This document shows positions 22,720-30,632 of a stretch of DNA of 34,504 nucleotides, in pieces. The position numbers and the translations under genes were made by a program. This DNA comes from an uncultured beta proteobacterium (lineage in GTDB: Bacteria; Pseudomonadota; Gammaproteobacteria; Burkholderiales; Burkholderiaceae). The DNA lies in contig CAITHY010000113.1 in the NCBI GenBank assembly GCA_903892315.1, forward strand, positions 1-34,504, in the 5' to 3' direction. The notes beneath the pieces were generated by a model. That model was not told where the DNA came from. It saw nothing but the letters and a program-made list of their open reading frames with translations, and did no database searches. Position 1 is the first letter of the stretch. Each line of letters begins with the position of its first letter.

Positions 22720-24194
22720 ATGATTTATTAGGTTTTTTTATCAATACACAATCTACATTCAATTTGAGAGTGATCTTGTTAATTCACTTCTTATTGGTCA
22801 CGTATTTTATTGGCGTCATCATTTCTGTAAGAAGACCTGTTGGGGTCGCATTTGCTTGGATTTTTATTGTGATGACTTTCCCGCTAATGGGACTTGCCCT
22901 TTACGTACTCATTGGCGAACGTCCTGTGGGGCGAAGTTTGACGCGAAAAATTAAACGCATGAATCTAGAGTATGCGCAAATTACTCAACAGCTATGTCAA
23001 GAATTTTCTGGTGAAAGAGCGAAGTTGCCCGTTGAATCAAGGGCTTTAAGCCTTTTAGCTGAATCCAATAACGGTACTCCGGTTGTGGATGGAAATAAAG
23101 TAGAACTGCATACAAACTCACTAAAAATTCTGCAGCTCTTCGTTGATGAAATTAATCAGGCAAAAAAGAGTCTGAATCTAGAGTTCTATATCTGGGCTTT
23201 AGGTGGTGATGCTGATCGAGTGGGTGAGGCTGTTATTGCTGCTTCAGAGCGCGGTGTGGATTGTCGTGTTCTATTGGATTCCTTGGGTAGCAAGGACTGG
23301 TTTAAGTCATCTTGGCCTACCCGATTCCGCAATGCAGGCATTCAAGTAACTGAAGCATTGCCGATTCAGATAGGCCGCTTTCAGTTCCGCCGCGCAGATT
23401 TGCGCTTGCATCGAAAAATATTTGTAGTGGATAGCTCCGTTGTATGGACAGGCAGCATGAATATGGTTGACCCCCGTACTTTTAAGCAGGATTCTGGAGT
23501 TGGAGAGTGGGTTGATGCCATGGTTCGGATTGAGGGTCCGGTGGCCGCGCAATTCGAATTGACCTTTTCCTTTGACTGGAGCGTTGATAATCCGAAGATC
23601 ACCCACTTTAATGATCGCTCACCTCCAATAGCACCAAAGGAGGGTGGGGTGATCGCTCAGGAATTTGCTTCAGGGCCGGTATATCGTGACGATATTTTGT
23701 ATCAGGTAATGCTCTCGGCCATCATTGATGCACGTGAGGAGCTTACTATTACCACTCCTTATTTTGGTCCGGATGATGGCCTGATGCAAGCATTAATGGC
23801 TTCCGCAAGACGTGGTGTGAATGTGACCTTGATTTTGCCAAAGCTAAATGACTCCACTCTGGTTGCGTGGAGTAGCAAAAGTTTTTATCAGGATTTATTA
23901 GCGTCCGGAGTAAAGATTGCTGAGTTTAAAGGCGGACTCTTGCACACTAAAAGTTTGTTGATTGATAAGCGCATTGCAATCTTTGGCTCGGTGAATTTTG
24001 ATCAACGCAGTTTACGATTGAACTTTGAAATTAGCTTGATTGTGTATAACGATGACTTCTGCGCCAATCTTGAGGCGCTGATTCAGTCGTACTTAGCGCA
24101 ATCAGATTTCGTTGATGCTAAGGCCTGGGCAAGGCGCCCGCGCTGGCATCGTTATCTTGAAAATGCTGCGCACCTTACATCGCCATTGCTTTAA
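22716..24194 (+). CDS. cls: Cardiolipin synthase (phospholipase D family)
   Basis: Membrane phosphatidyltransferase of 492 aa making cardiolipin from phosphatidylglycerol (or PG plus another phospholipid). Two N-terminal TM helices (about 17-37 and 46-65) are followed by two PLD domains. The HKD motifs are HRKIFVVDSSVVWTGSMN (first) and HTKSLLIDKRIAIFGSVN (second), each with the GS(M/V)N continuation. Between them FYIWALGGD and ITTPYFGPDD are typical. Length agrees with ClsA-type enzymes. The ATG overlaps the EEP stop by 4 bases. The 3' end overlaps the convergent CaiB gene by 4 bases. Confidence 0.93.
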   Translation: MNDLLGFFINTQSTFNLRVILLIHFLLVTYFIGVIISVRRPVGVAFAWIFIVMTFPLMGLALYVLIGERPVGRSLTRKIKRMNLEYAQITQQLCQEFSGERAKLPVESRALSLLAESNNGTPVVDGNKVELHTNSLKILQLFVDEINQAKKSLNLEFYIWALGGDADRVGEAVIAASERGVDCRVLLDSLGSKDWFKSSWPTRFRNAGIQVTEALPIQIGRFQFRRADLRLHRKIFVVDSSVVWTGSMNMVDPRTFKQDSGVGEWVDAMVRIEGPVAAQFELTFSFDWSVDNPKITHFNDRSPPIAPKEGGVIAQEFASGPVYRDDILYQVMLSAIIDAREELTITTPYFGPDDGLMQALMASARRGVNVTLILPKLNDSTLVAWSSKSFYQDLLASGVKIAEFKGGLLHTKSLLIDKRIAIFGSVNFDQRSLRLNFEISLIVYNDDFCANLEALIQSYLAQSDFVDAKAWARRPRWHRYLENAAHLTSPLL

Positions 24195-25375
24195 ATCGCG
24201 CCACTCGTCCTCATGCTGGCAATATCAGACTCTGCCAACCCCAATTCTTTCAGGATGGAGTCGGTGTGATCACCAACCGCAGGGATGGGATCCATGCGAT
24301 AGTCGTAGCTACTATTTAAGCCTGGGGGGAGTAGGGCGGCAATGGCGCCGTTGGGGGTATCTACTTCGGTCCAGCGATTGCGTGCTTTAAGCTGCTCATG
24401 CTTCCAAAGACCTTCCATATCATTAAGATGGGCATTTGCAATTTGTGCTTTTTCTAGTCGAGCGATGAGTTGTTCCGAAGTAAGCTTGCTAAAACAGGCG
24501 TCAATGATCTGCAATAGTTCAGCTCGCCTCTCATTGCGCTTGAAGTTACGATCAAAGCGTTCATCTTGTGCAAGCGCAGGATTTTCTAAAACGGTTTCGC
24601 AAAATTGCACCCACTCCCGCTCGTTTTGTAACCCCAACATGACAGTCTTGCCATCGCCTGCTTTAAAGGGGCCGTATGGATAGATAGTGGCGTGAGAGGC
24701 ACCATTTCTTGGGGGTGGTTCTGCACCTTTATAAGCGTAATACAGAGGAAAGCTCATCCATTCACTAAGCGATTCCAGCATGGATATATCAATAACCGAG
24801 CCTTTACCTGTTTTTCCTCGCTGCAATAGAGCCGCTAAGATATTGGTGTAGGCATACATACCTGCCGAGATATCAGCGATAGAGTTGCCGGCTTTACTGG
24901 GTGTTTCGGGAGTTCCGGTAACCGATAAGAATCCTGCTTCACTTTGAATAAGTAAGTCGTAGGCTTTTTTATCGCGATAAGGGCCATTATTGCCGTAGCC
25001 AGAGATATCACACAGAATCAGTTTTGGATTGTCTTTCTGCAAAATCTCCGCTGTGAGTCCCATGCGAGCAGCTGCTCCGGGTGCGAGGTTTTGTACTAAG
25101 ACATCTGCCGTCTTTAGTAATGTCTTGAGTGCTGCAATTGCTGATGGCTGCTTAAGATCTAAGGTCAAACTTTCCTTAGAGCGATTGACCCAAACAAAGT
25201 GAGAGCAAAGTCCATCCACTTGGGTGTCATAGCCTCTTGCAAAGTCACCGCCACCTGGCCTTTCAACCTTGATGACTCGCGCACCTAAGTCTGCCAATTG
25301 GCGCGTGCAAAAAGGGGCTGCAATAGCATGCTCTAAAGATACAACGGTAATGCCATCTAACGGACGAATGCTCAT
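24191..25375 (-). CDS. CaiB/BaiF family (class III) CoA-transferase
   Basis: Cytoplasmic CoA-transferase of 394 aa that moves CoA between carboxylic acids without a covalent ping-pong anhydride on free enzyme. N-terminal RPLDGITVVSLEHAIAAPFC, VIKVERPGGGDFAR, ICDISGYGNNGPYRDKKAYDLLIQ (the family Asp is in AYDLL) and SVTGTPETPSKAG are diagnostic. A C-terminal domain holds HLNDMEGLWKHEQLKAR. It is 11 bases downstream of the acyl-CoA dehydrogenase gene, so the pair probably activates and oxidises one organic acid. The substrate is not readable (succinyl-, glutaryl- or aromatic-CoA types are possible). Its 3' end overlaps cls. Confidence 0.92.
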   Translation of the reverse strand: MSIRPLDGITVVSLEHAIAAPFCTRQLADLGARVIKVERPGGGDFARGYDTQVDGLCSHFVWVNRSKESLTLDLKQPSAIAALKTLLKTADVLVQNLAPGAAARMGLTAEILQKDNPKLILCDISGYGNNGPYRDKKAYDLLIQSEAGFLSVTGTPETPSKAGNSIADISAGMYAYTNILAALLQRGKTGKGSVIDISMLESLSEWMSFPLYYAYKGAEPPPRNGASHATIYPYGPFKAGDGKTVMLGLQNEREWVQFCETVLENPALAQDERFDRNFKRNERRAELLQIIDACFSKLTSEQLIARLEKAQIANAHLNDMEGLWKHEQLKARNRWTEVDTPNGAIAALLPPGLNSSYDYRMDPIPAVGDHTDSILKELGLAESDIASMRTSGAI

Positions 25376-25386
25376 AAAAAGTCTTC

Positions 25387-26556
25387 TTAGAAAGATCTTG
25401 GCAGGCCAAGAACATGTTCAGCAATATAGGAGTAAATTAAATTCGTTGAAATAGGTGCGACTTGATAAAGGCGAGTTTCTCTAAACTTGCGCTCAACATC
25501 ATATTCATTGGCAAAACCGAACCCACCGTGAGTTTGCAAGCAGACGTTTGCCGCTTCCCAAGATGCTTTGGCAGCAAGATATTTAGCCATATTGGCTTCA
25601 GGACCACAGGGTTGTTGATTGTCAAATAACTCACAAGCTTTAAAGCGCATGAGATTGGCGGCTTCAGTTTCGATATAGCTATCGGCAATCGGAAATTGAA
25701 TCCCTTGATTTTTTCCAATTGGGCGATCAAAAACGACTCGGTCATTGGCGTAGTGACGGGCACGATCAATAAACCAGTAGGCATCACCAATACATTCAGC
25801 AGCTATCAATACACGTTCTGCATTTAAGCCATCCAAGATGTATTTAAATCCTTGACCTTCAGCGCCAATCAGGTTCTCTGCAGGGATTTCTAGGTTGTCA
25901 AAGAATACTTCGTTGGTTTCATGGTTCACCATATTGGCGATAGGTCGTACTTCCATTCCCTTGCCAATAGCATCTGCAAGGTTCACGATAAAGATCGACA
26001 TACCTTCTGACTTACGTTGCACCTCGCTGAGTGGGGTAGTGCGAGCCAGTAAGATCATTAAGTCAGAATGCTGAATTCTGGAGATCCATACCTTTTGACC
26101 ATTCACCACATACTTATCCCCTTTTTTTACTGCAGTCGTTTTCAGTTTGGTGGTATCAGTACCAGTGCTTGGTTCGGTAACAGCCATACTTTGAAGACGC
26201 AGTTCACCAGATGCAATTTTTGGCAGATACATTTTTTTCTGCGCGTCTGAGCCATGGCGCAATAGGGTTCCCATGTTGTACATCTGTCCGTGACATGAAC
26301 CTGAGTTACCCCCAGAAAAGTTAATCTCTTCCATGATCACAGAGGCTTCAGCCAGTCCCAAACCAGAGCCACCATATTCCTCTGGAATTAATGCAGCCAA
26401 CCAACCAGCCTTAGTCATCGCATCTACAAAAGCCTCTGGATAAGCGCGTTCGTGATCAATCTTTTGCCAATAGGCAGAATCAAAGGATCCGCAGAGGTCA
26501 CGCAATGCTTCGCGCATTTCTTGGTACTGATCTGCCTTAGGGATGGGGTGATTCAT
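25387..26556 (-). CDS. Acyl-CoA dehydrogenase family protein
   Basis: FAD-dependent acyl-CoA dehydrogenase fold of 389 aa. FAD-binding AVTEPSTGTDTTKLKT (125-140), VNGQKVWISR (151-160), HETNEVFFDN (212-221) and the C-terminal QTHGGFGFANEYDVERKFRE (341-360) are present. The usual catalytic Glu of the (I)YEGT motif is not there: the aligned stretch reads LYQVAPIST (363-371). A Glu in LNAERVLIA (E247) aligns with the alternative base used by isovaleryl-CoA dehydrogenase-type enzymes. It forms an apparent two-gene operon with the CoA-transferase. Substrate unknown. Confidence 0.9.
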   Translation of the reverse strand: MNHPIPKADQYQEMREALRDLCGSFDSAYWQKIDHERAYPEAFVDAMTKAGWLAALIPEEYGGSGLGLAEASVIMEEINFSGGNSGSCHGQMYNMGTLLRHGSDAQKKMYLPKIASGELRLQSMAVTEPSTGTDTTKLKTTAVKKGDKYVVNGQKVWISRIQHSDLMILLARTTPLSEVQRKSEGMSIFIVNLADAIGKGMEVRPIANMVNHETNEVFFDNLEIPAENLIGAEGQGFKYILDGLNAERVLIAAECIGDAYWFIDRARHYANDRVVFDRPIGKNQGIQFPIADSYIETEAANLMRFKACELFDNQQPCGPEANMAKYLAAKASWEAANVCLQTHGGFGFANEYDVERKFRETRLYQVAPISTNLIYSYIAEHVLGLPRSF

Positions 26557-26712
26557 GAAGATCTCAATTTATTGGTTTTATGGTGTATTTACCGTTTCAG
26601 GCATTAGTTTAAGCAAGATTTGAAATTCTTGGAGAATCGGTAAAACAAGGCAAAATAGACCGATTGGGGTTAATCAATCCCTAGCAGGCATTACATAAGG
26701 GGTATGCGTTTC

Positions 26713-27216
26713 ATGGAGCACGCACTGACACATTTTTTTAGCTGGTTTGGGATGCCTTCTGTTGGCTTACCTGCAGTGTTTATCAGCGCTTTTGTTTCGG
26801 CAACTTTATTGCCTGTTGGTTCGGAGCCCATTCTGTTTGGTTACACCGCCTTGAATCCAGATTTATATTGGGTTGCAATTTTGGTGGCCGCTGTTGGAAA
26901 TACTTTGGGGGGTATGTTCGACTGGTGGCTTGGTCTCATTGCCCGTAGAAGTATGAAATCTGTTGGAGAGCCAAAAAATGAACGCCTCAAAGATTGGTTA
27001 GAGGCTTGGGGTCCAAAAATTCTGTTGCTTTCATGGCTGCCTGGGTTTGGTGATCCCCTATGCCTTGCCGCTGGATGGTTGAAACTTGCTTGGCAACCTT
27101 GCTTAATTTATATGTTCATTGGCAAGTTGCTGCGCTATTTGACCCTAACCTGGTTGCTGACTTTGGTACCAGATAGCTTTTGGCACCAGCTAGGTCGCTG
27201 GCTACATCTGATCTAA
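26713..27216 (+). CDS. YqaA/DedA-related membrane protein
   Basis: Small inner-membrane protein of 167 aa of the YqaA branch of the SNARE-associated/VTT (DedA) superfamily. Segments include AVFISAFVSATLLPVGSEPIL, a LVAAVGNTLGGMFDWWLG motif, and the conserved GPKILLLSWLPGFGDPLCLAAGW, in which the Pro/Gly/Asp pattern is the family core. ATG 26713 is preferred because AAGGGG (26697-26702) is 10 bases upstream; ATG 26704 has only one base of spacing. DedA proteins take part in lipid (undecaprenyl phosphate or phospholipid) recycling and membrane homeostasis. The YqaA substrate is unknown. Its end overlaps convergent livF by 4 bases. Confidence 0.85.
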   Translation: MEHALTHFFSWFGMPSVGLPAVFISAFVSATLLPVGSEPILFGYTALNPDLYWVAILVAAVGNTLGGMFDWWLGLIARRSMKSVGEPKNERLKDWLEAWGPKILLLSWLPGFGDPLCLAAGWLKLAWQPCLIYMFIGKLLRYLTLTWLLTLVPDSFWHQLGRWLHLI

Positions 27217-27917
27217 ACGGCGCAATACTTCTGCTGAACCTCATCATTGTTCAAGAGATTTTGAGCGGTGTCATGAAAAACAATCTCGCCTTGATCAAGA
27301 ATATAGGCGCGATCAGAAATTTTTAAAGCTTGCTGGACGTTTTGCTCCACCAGCAGAATAGTTAGACCTTCTTGCTTCAGTTTCGCAAAGAGTTCAAACA
27401 TTTCTTCAACCAAGACCGGCATGATGCCTTCTGAAGGTTCGTCAAGCAGAATAACTTTGGGTTTGCCAATCATTGCTCTAGCAATGGCAAGCATTTGCTG
27501 TTCGCCGCCGGACATCGAAGTGCCGTCCTGATGTAAACGCTCTTTGAGCCTAGGGAAAGTTTCAGCGATTTCATCCACAAGTACAGCCATATCACCAGAA
27601 TTCTTCTTGGCAATCACTCCAAGCTCCAAGTTTTCTTTGACAGTCAGCCCAGGAACAATGCGGCGATCCTCTGGAACATATGCCAGACCTAGATGAAAGC
27701 GTTCATGAGCAGGTAAATCTAAAAATGAAGTGCCATCAATGGATGCTTTACCTTGACGTTTGGATAGCAGCCCCATCAGAGAGCGTAGGGTGGTGGTTTT
27801 ACCGGCACCATTGCGACCCATCAAAGTCACGATCTCTCCTTTATTTACTTCAAGTGAGACACCTTGCAATACGTGACTGCGGTCATACCAAGCGTTTAAG
27901 TTTTCTACACGCAACAT
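27213..27917 (-). CDS. livF: Branched-chain-type ABC importer ATPase LivF
   Basis: ATP-binding subunit of 234 aa of the HAAT family importer. Walker A GRNGAGKTT, the LivF-type AYVPEDRRIVPGLTVKENL, signature SGGEQQMLAIARA, Walker B VILLDEPSEGI and VEQNVQQAL are visible. The DEPSEG sequence and PEDRR separate LivF from LivG. It is the last gene of the minus-strand transporter operon (14 bases after livG). Amino acids, urea, aromatic acids and other small polar compounds are known substrates of the family. Confidence 0.93.
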   Translation of the reverse strand: MLRVENLNAWYDRSHVLQGVSLEVNKGEIVTLMGRNGAGKTTTLRSLMGLLSKRQGKASIDGTSFLDLPAHERFHLGLAYVPEDRRIVPGLTVKENLELGVIAKKNSGDMAVLVDEIAETFPRLKERLHQDGTSMSGGEQQMLAIARAMIGKPKVILLDEPSEGIMPVLVEEMFELFAKLKQEGLTILLVEQNVQQALKISDRAYILDQGEIVFHDTAQNLLNNDEVQQKYCAV

Positions 27918-27931
27918 AGTTTGCTTTCTGT

Positions 27932-28687
27932 TTAACCTTGGCCTAGGTACACACGACGTACCTCAGCATTATTCTGGATTTCTTCTGGAGTGCCTTCTGC
28001 CAAGAACTCACCATGGTGCAGAACGATAATGCGTTTGCAAAGACCCATAATGAGTTTCATCTTATGCTCAACCAAAATCACTGTTCGCTCGCTAGCGAGT
28101 GTGCGAATCAATTCCATCATTACTAATGTTTCTTCTGGCGACATTCCGGCAGTAGGCTCATCAAGCAACAGGAGGCTAGGGTTGCAGGCTAATGCCATCG
28201 CAATTTCAAGGGCGCGCTGTTGACCATGCGCTAAGTCACCCGTTCTCTTATTGCGTAAGTGCTCTAAATTGACTCGATGTAGTAATTCATCGGCGATCTC
28301 AATTGGCTTTGGATAACTTTGAGCATTACGGAAAAAGTTGTAACGCGCCGTTTCCATCTGTGCAGCCACTCGGACATTCTCATGAACGCTCAGTTGCTTA
28401 AAGACATTGGTAATCTGAAAGCTTTTAGAAATACCAATACGAGCAAATTCATGCTGCTGCATACCGGTAATATCTTTGCCATTAAAGAGAATTTGGCCAC
28501 TGGATGGTGGGAATGCGCCACTTAAGACATTAAAGAATGTACTTTTGCCAGCGCCATTAGGGCCAATGATTGCTGTAAGCGTTCCAGGCATAAAGCTGGT
28601 GGATACATCTTGCAATGCCTTGAACTTGCCAAAGCTTTTGCCGACATGACGCGCTTCAAGAATAGGGGTTGTATTTGCGCTACTCAT
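27932..28687 (-). CDS. livG: Branched-chain-type ABC importer ATPase LivG
   Basis: ATP-binding subunit of 251 aa. Walker A GPNGAGKST, the LivG-type GISKSFQITNVFKQLSVHENV, signature LAHGQQRALEIAMALA (with the variant Ala-His-Gly-Gln), Walker B LLLLDEPTAGMSPEE, the HKMKLIMGLCKRIIVLHHGE region and the C-terminal VRRVYLGQG are typical. The start overlaps the livM stop by one base (TAATG), so the two are translationally coupled. It pairs with LivF as a heterodimer on the LivHM permease. Confidence 0.94.
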   Translation of the reverse strand: MSSANTTPILEARHVGKSFGKFKALQDVSTSFMPGTLTAIIGPNGAGKSTFFNVLSGAFPPSSGQILFNGKDITGMQQHEFARIGISKSFQITNVFKQLSVHENVRVAAQMETARYNFFRNAQSYPKPIEIADELLHRVNLEHLRNKRTGDLAHGQQRALEIAMALACNPSLLLLDEPTAGMSPEETLVMMELIRTLASERTVILVEHKMKLIMGLCKRIIVLHHGEFLAEGTPEEIQNNAEVRRVYLGQG

Positions 28688-29646
28688 TATTTCGAATCCT
28701 GATTGATTTGTAGCTTGCTCAGAATAGTTCCCCAGATACCTTTAGGGAAGAACAGCACAAAGAACATGAACACTAAACCAACGACAGCCATCCAATGTTT
28801 GGTGAAGGTGGTTACGACATCCTCCAGATAGAGCATGACTGCTGCACCGATGAATGGGCCAAAGAAGGTGCCCATTCCACCGAGAATGCTCATCATGACT
28901 GCCTGACCAGACTGTAGATAGTGCAGAGAATCGATTGGTACGATTGAGAGGTGGAGCGCGCGCAATGAGCCGGCTAAGCCACAAATTGCCGCTGACAATA
29001 CGAAGACCAATAGTTTGGTACGGGCCACATCAAATCCACATGCTGCTGCGCGCTTCTCATTCTCACGGATTGCTTCCATCACAGCGCCTAGGGGCGAGCT
29101 CAAGATGCGGGAAATAAGCCAAATAGCAATCACTACAAAGAAAAGAATAATGTAGTACTTTATTAATGGATTTAAGAAATCAACTGGGATGCCCAGAATA
29201 TTGAATTCATTTACGCGGACGCCGCGTAAGCCATTCTCGCCACCAGTAAGGCTTTCTGCCTTGTAAAAGATGTAATAGACAATTTGACCAAGCGCTAAGG
29301 TCACCATGGAGAAGTAGATGCCGCGAGTACGAATGGCAAGGTAACCCATAATGAGGCCTCCAATAGCAGCACCAATAATGCCAACCAAAATAGCGGCACC
29401 CCAAGGCACTCCATAGTGAACAATCGCAATGCCAGTGAGGTAGCTACCAATGCCTAAGAAGGCTGCGTGACCAAAAGATAGTAGACCCATGTAGCCAAAC
29501 AGCAAGTTAAAGCCCATGGCAAATAAACCAAAAATCAAAATATTGATCGCCAATGCTTCATACGGCATGATGAATGGGAAGACTGCTAAGAACAGCGTAC
29601 TGGCTAGTACACGATGACGTGCAATGAGTTGGAAAAATGAATTCAT
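28687..29646 (-). CDS. livM: Branched-chain-type ABC importer permease LivM
   Basis: Inner-membrane permease of 319 aa with about eight to ten hydrophobic segments. It has the LivM signatures GYMGLLSFGHAAFLGIGSYL and VMEAIRENEKRAAACGFDV (the cytoplasmic coupling loop), and ends GGMGTFFGPFIGAAVMLYLED. It forms the heterodimeric translocation path with LivH. A 14-base gap separates it from livH upstream, and one base of overlap links it to livG. Confidence 0.94.
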   Translation of the reverse strand: MNSFFQLIARHRVLASTLFLAVFPFIMPYEALAINILIFGLFAMGFNLLFGYMGLLSFGHAAFLGIGSYLTGIAIVHYGVPWGAAILVGIIGAAIGGLIMGYLAIRTRGIYFSMVTLALGQIVYYIFYKAESLTGGENGLRGVRVNEFNILGIPVDFLNPLIKYYIILFFVVIAIWLISRILSSPLGAVMEAIRENEKRAAACGFDVARTKLLVFVLSAAICGLAGSLRALHLSIVPIDSLHYLQSGQAVMMSILGGMGTFFGPFIGAAVMLYLEDVVTTFTKHWMAVVGLVFMFFVLFFPKGIWGTILSKLQINQDSK

Positions 29647-29660
29647 AAATATTCGGAGCC

Positions 29661-30545
29661 TTAGCCCATCGCTCCTGCTTTACCAAATAAACCTTGTGGA
29701 CGAATTAACAGCACTACAGCCATCAATACAAAGATAGAGAGTTCAGCTAAGTCGGGGAAGAAGAGGGAGGTCATGCTGTAAACCACGCCTACCAATAAGC
29801 CCGCAACGACTGCGCCTACGGGTGAGCCCATGCCACCAACAACAGTTACCACAAAAGATTCCGCCAAAATCGGAATGCCCATTTCTGGATTGACTGAGCG
29901 TGTTGGTGAGGCGAGGATTCCGGAAAGGCCAGCAATTGCGCAGCCCAATCCAAAAACCAAAAGCCAAACCTTAGCAATATCAACACCTAAGACCTTGACG
30001 ATTTCTTGATCAGCGGCACCGGCTTTAATAATGAGGCCGTAGCGGGTTTTTTGTATAAAGAACCAAACACCCAAAATAACGACTGCAGTTGCAGCAATTA
30101 AGAAGAGGCGGTATTTGGGGAAATAACCAATGCCTACATTCACAGTTCCGCCAAGACCCTCTGGGGTAATTGAAGGTAAGCCTTCGATACCAAAGGTAAC
30201 ACGCATCACTTCAATCAGAACGTATGAAAGTCCGAAGGTCAGTAGCAAGGGGTAATCAAGGCCTCGTCCATAGAGTGGTCTGACCAAAAAGCGCTCAGTG
30301 ACAAGACCTATAGCGCCCGTAAGTAACGGGGTTAGCACTAGGCTGAACCAAAAGCTTCCGGTGATACTCAAGAAGTACACGCCCAGAAAAGCGCCCACCA
30401 TAAAGAAGGCGCCATGCGCAAAGTTCACCACGTTCAGCATGCCAAAAATAAGGCATAGGCCAAGGGCTAAAAGTGCATAAATGCTTCCCAAGGCGATGCC
30501 TGTAAGTAGCTGCATGCAGAGAAGTTCAAATGTAAGACCGGTCAT
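29661..30545 (-). CDS. livH: Branched-chain-type ABC importer permease LivH
   Basis: Inner-membrane permease of 294 aa. The ATG at 30545 is chosen since it gives the family's usual length; a frame from 30617 would add 24 residues read through the hairpins that precede the gene. Signatures are the N-terminal LLTGIALGSIYALLALGLCLIFG, MLNVVNFAHGAFFMVGAF and the coupling loop AGAADQEIVKVLGVDIAKVW, with GGMGSPVGAVVAGLLVG near the end. It follows livK after an 87-base gap that contains two stem-loops and a T-run, which could reduce its expression relative to livK. Confidence 0.93.
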   Translation of the reverse strand: MTGLTFELLCMQLLTGIALGSIYALLALGLCLIFGMLNVVNFAHGAFFMVGAFLGVYFLSITGSFWFSLVLTPLLTGAIGLVTERFLVRPLYGRGLDYPLLLTFGLSYVLIEVMRVTFGIEGLPSITPEGLGGTVNVGIGYFPKYRLFLIAATAVVILGVWFFIQKTRYGLIIKAGAADQEIVKVLGVDIAKVWLLVFGLGCAIAGLSGILASPTRSVNPEMGIPILAESFVVTVVGGMGSPVGAVVAGLLVGVVYSMTSLFFPDLAELSIFVLMAVVLLIRPQGLFGKAGAMG

Positions 30546-30557
30546 AAATATACTCAG

Positions 30558-30592
30558 AAAAAACTCCCCTTTACCTGATGGTGCGGGGGAGT
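30558..30592 (-). terminator. Terminator-like hairpin between livK and livH
   Basis: Read on the minus strand: ACTCCCC (30592-30586), a 16-base loop, GGGGAGT (30569-30563), then a T-run down to 30558. This is the form of an intrinsic terminator placed 13 bases before the livH start, so it is more likely an attenuator giving excess livK mRNA than a full stop. Confidence 0.6.
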
Positions 30593-30595
30593 GGA

Positions 30596-30622
30596 TCAGG
30601 GTGAATGGGTCATCCACCCTGA
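30596..30622 (-). repeat. Stem-loop just downstream of livK
   Basis: Perfect 8-bp inverted repeat TCAGGGTG (30596-30603) / CACCCTGA (30615-30622) with an 11-base loop, starting 10 bases after the livK stop. Stem-loops here commonly protect the 3' end of binding-protein mRNA. On the plus strand it is followed by TTTTT. Confidence 0.6.
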
Positions 30623-30632
30623 AATTTTTGGA

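Noticed and set aside
26640..26700. Short inverted repeat GATTG...CAATC before yqaA
   Set aside because: Arms of only 5 bases with no promoter or terminator context; expected by chance.
30546..30617. Longer LivH starting at 30617
   Set aside because: The added 24 residues are read through the two hairpins of the livK-livH gap and are absent from the usual LivH N-terminus.
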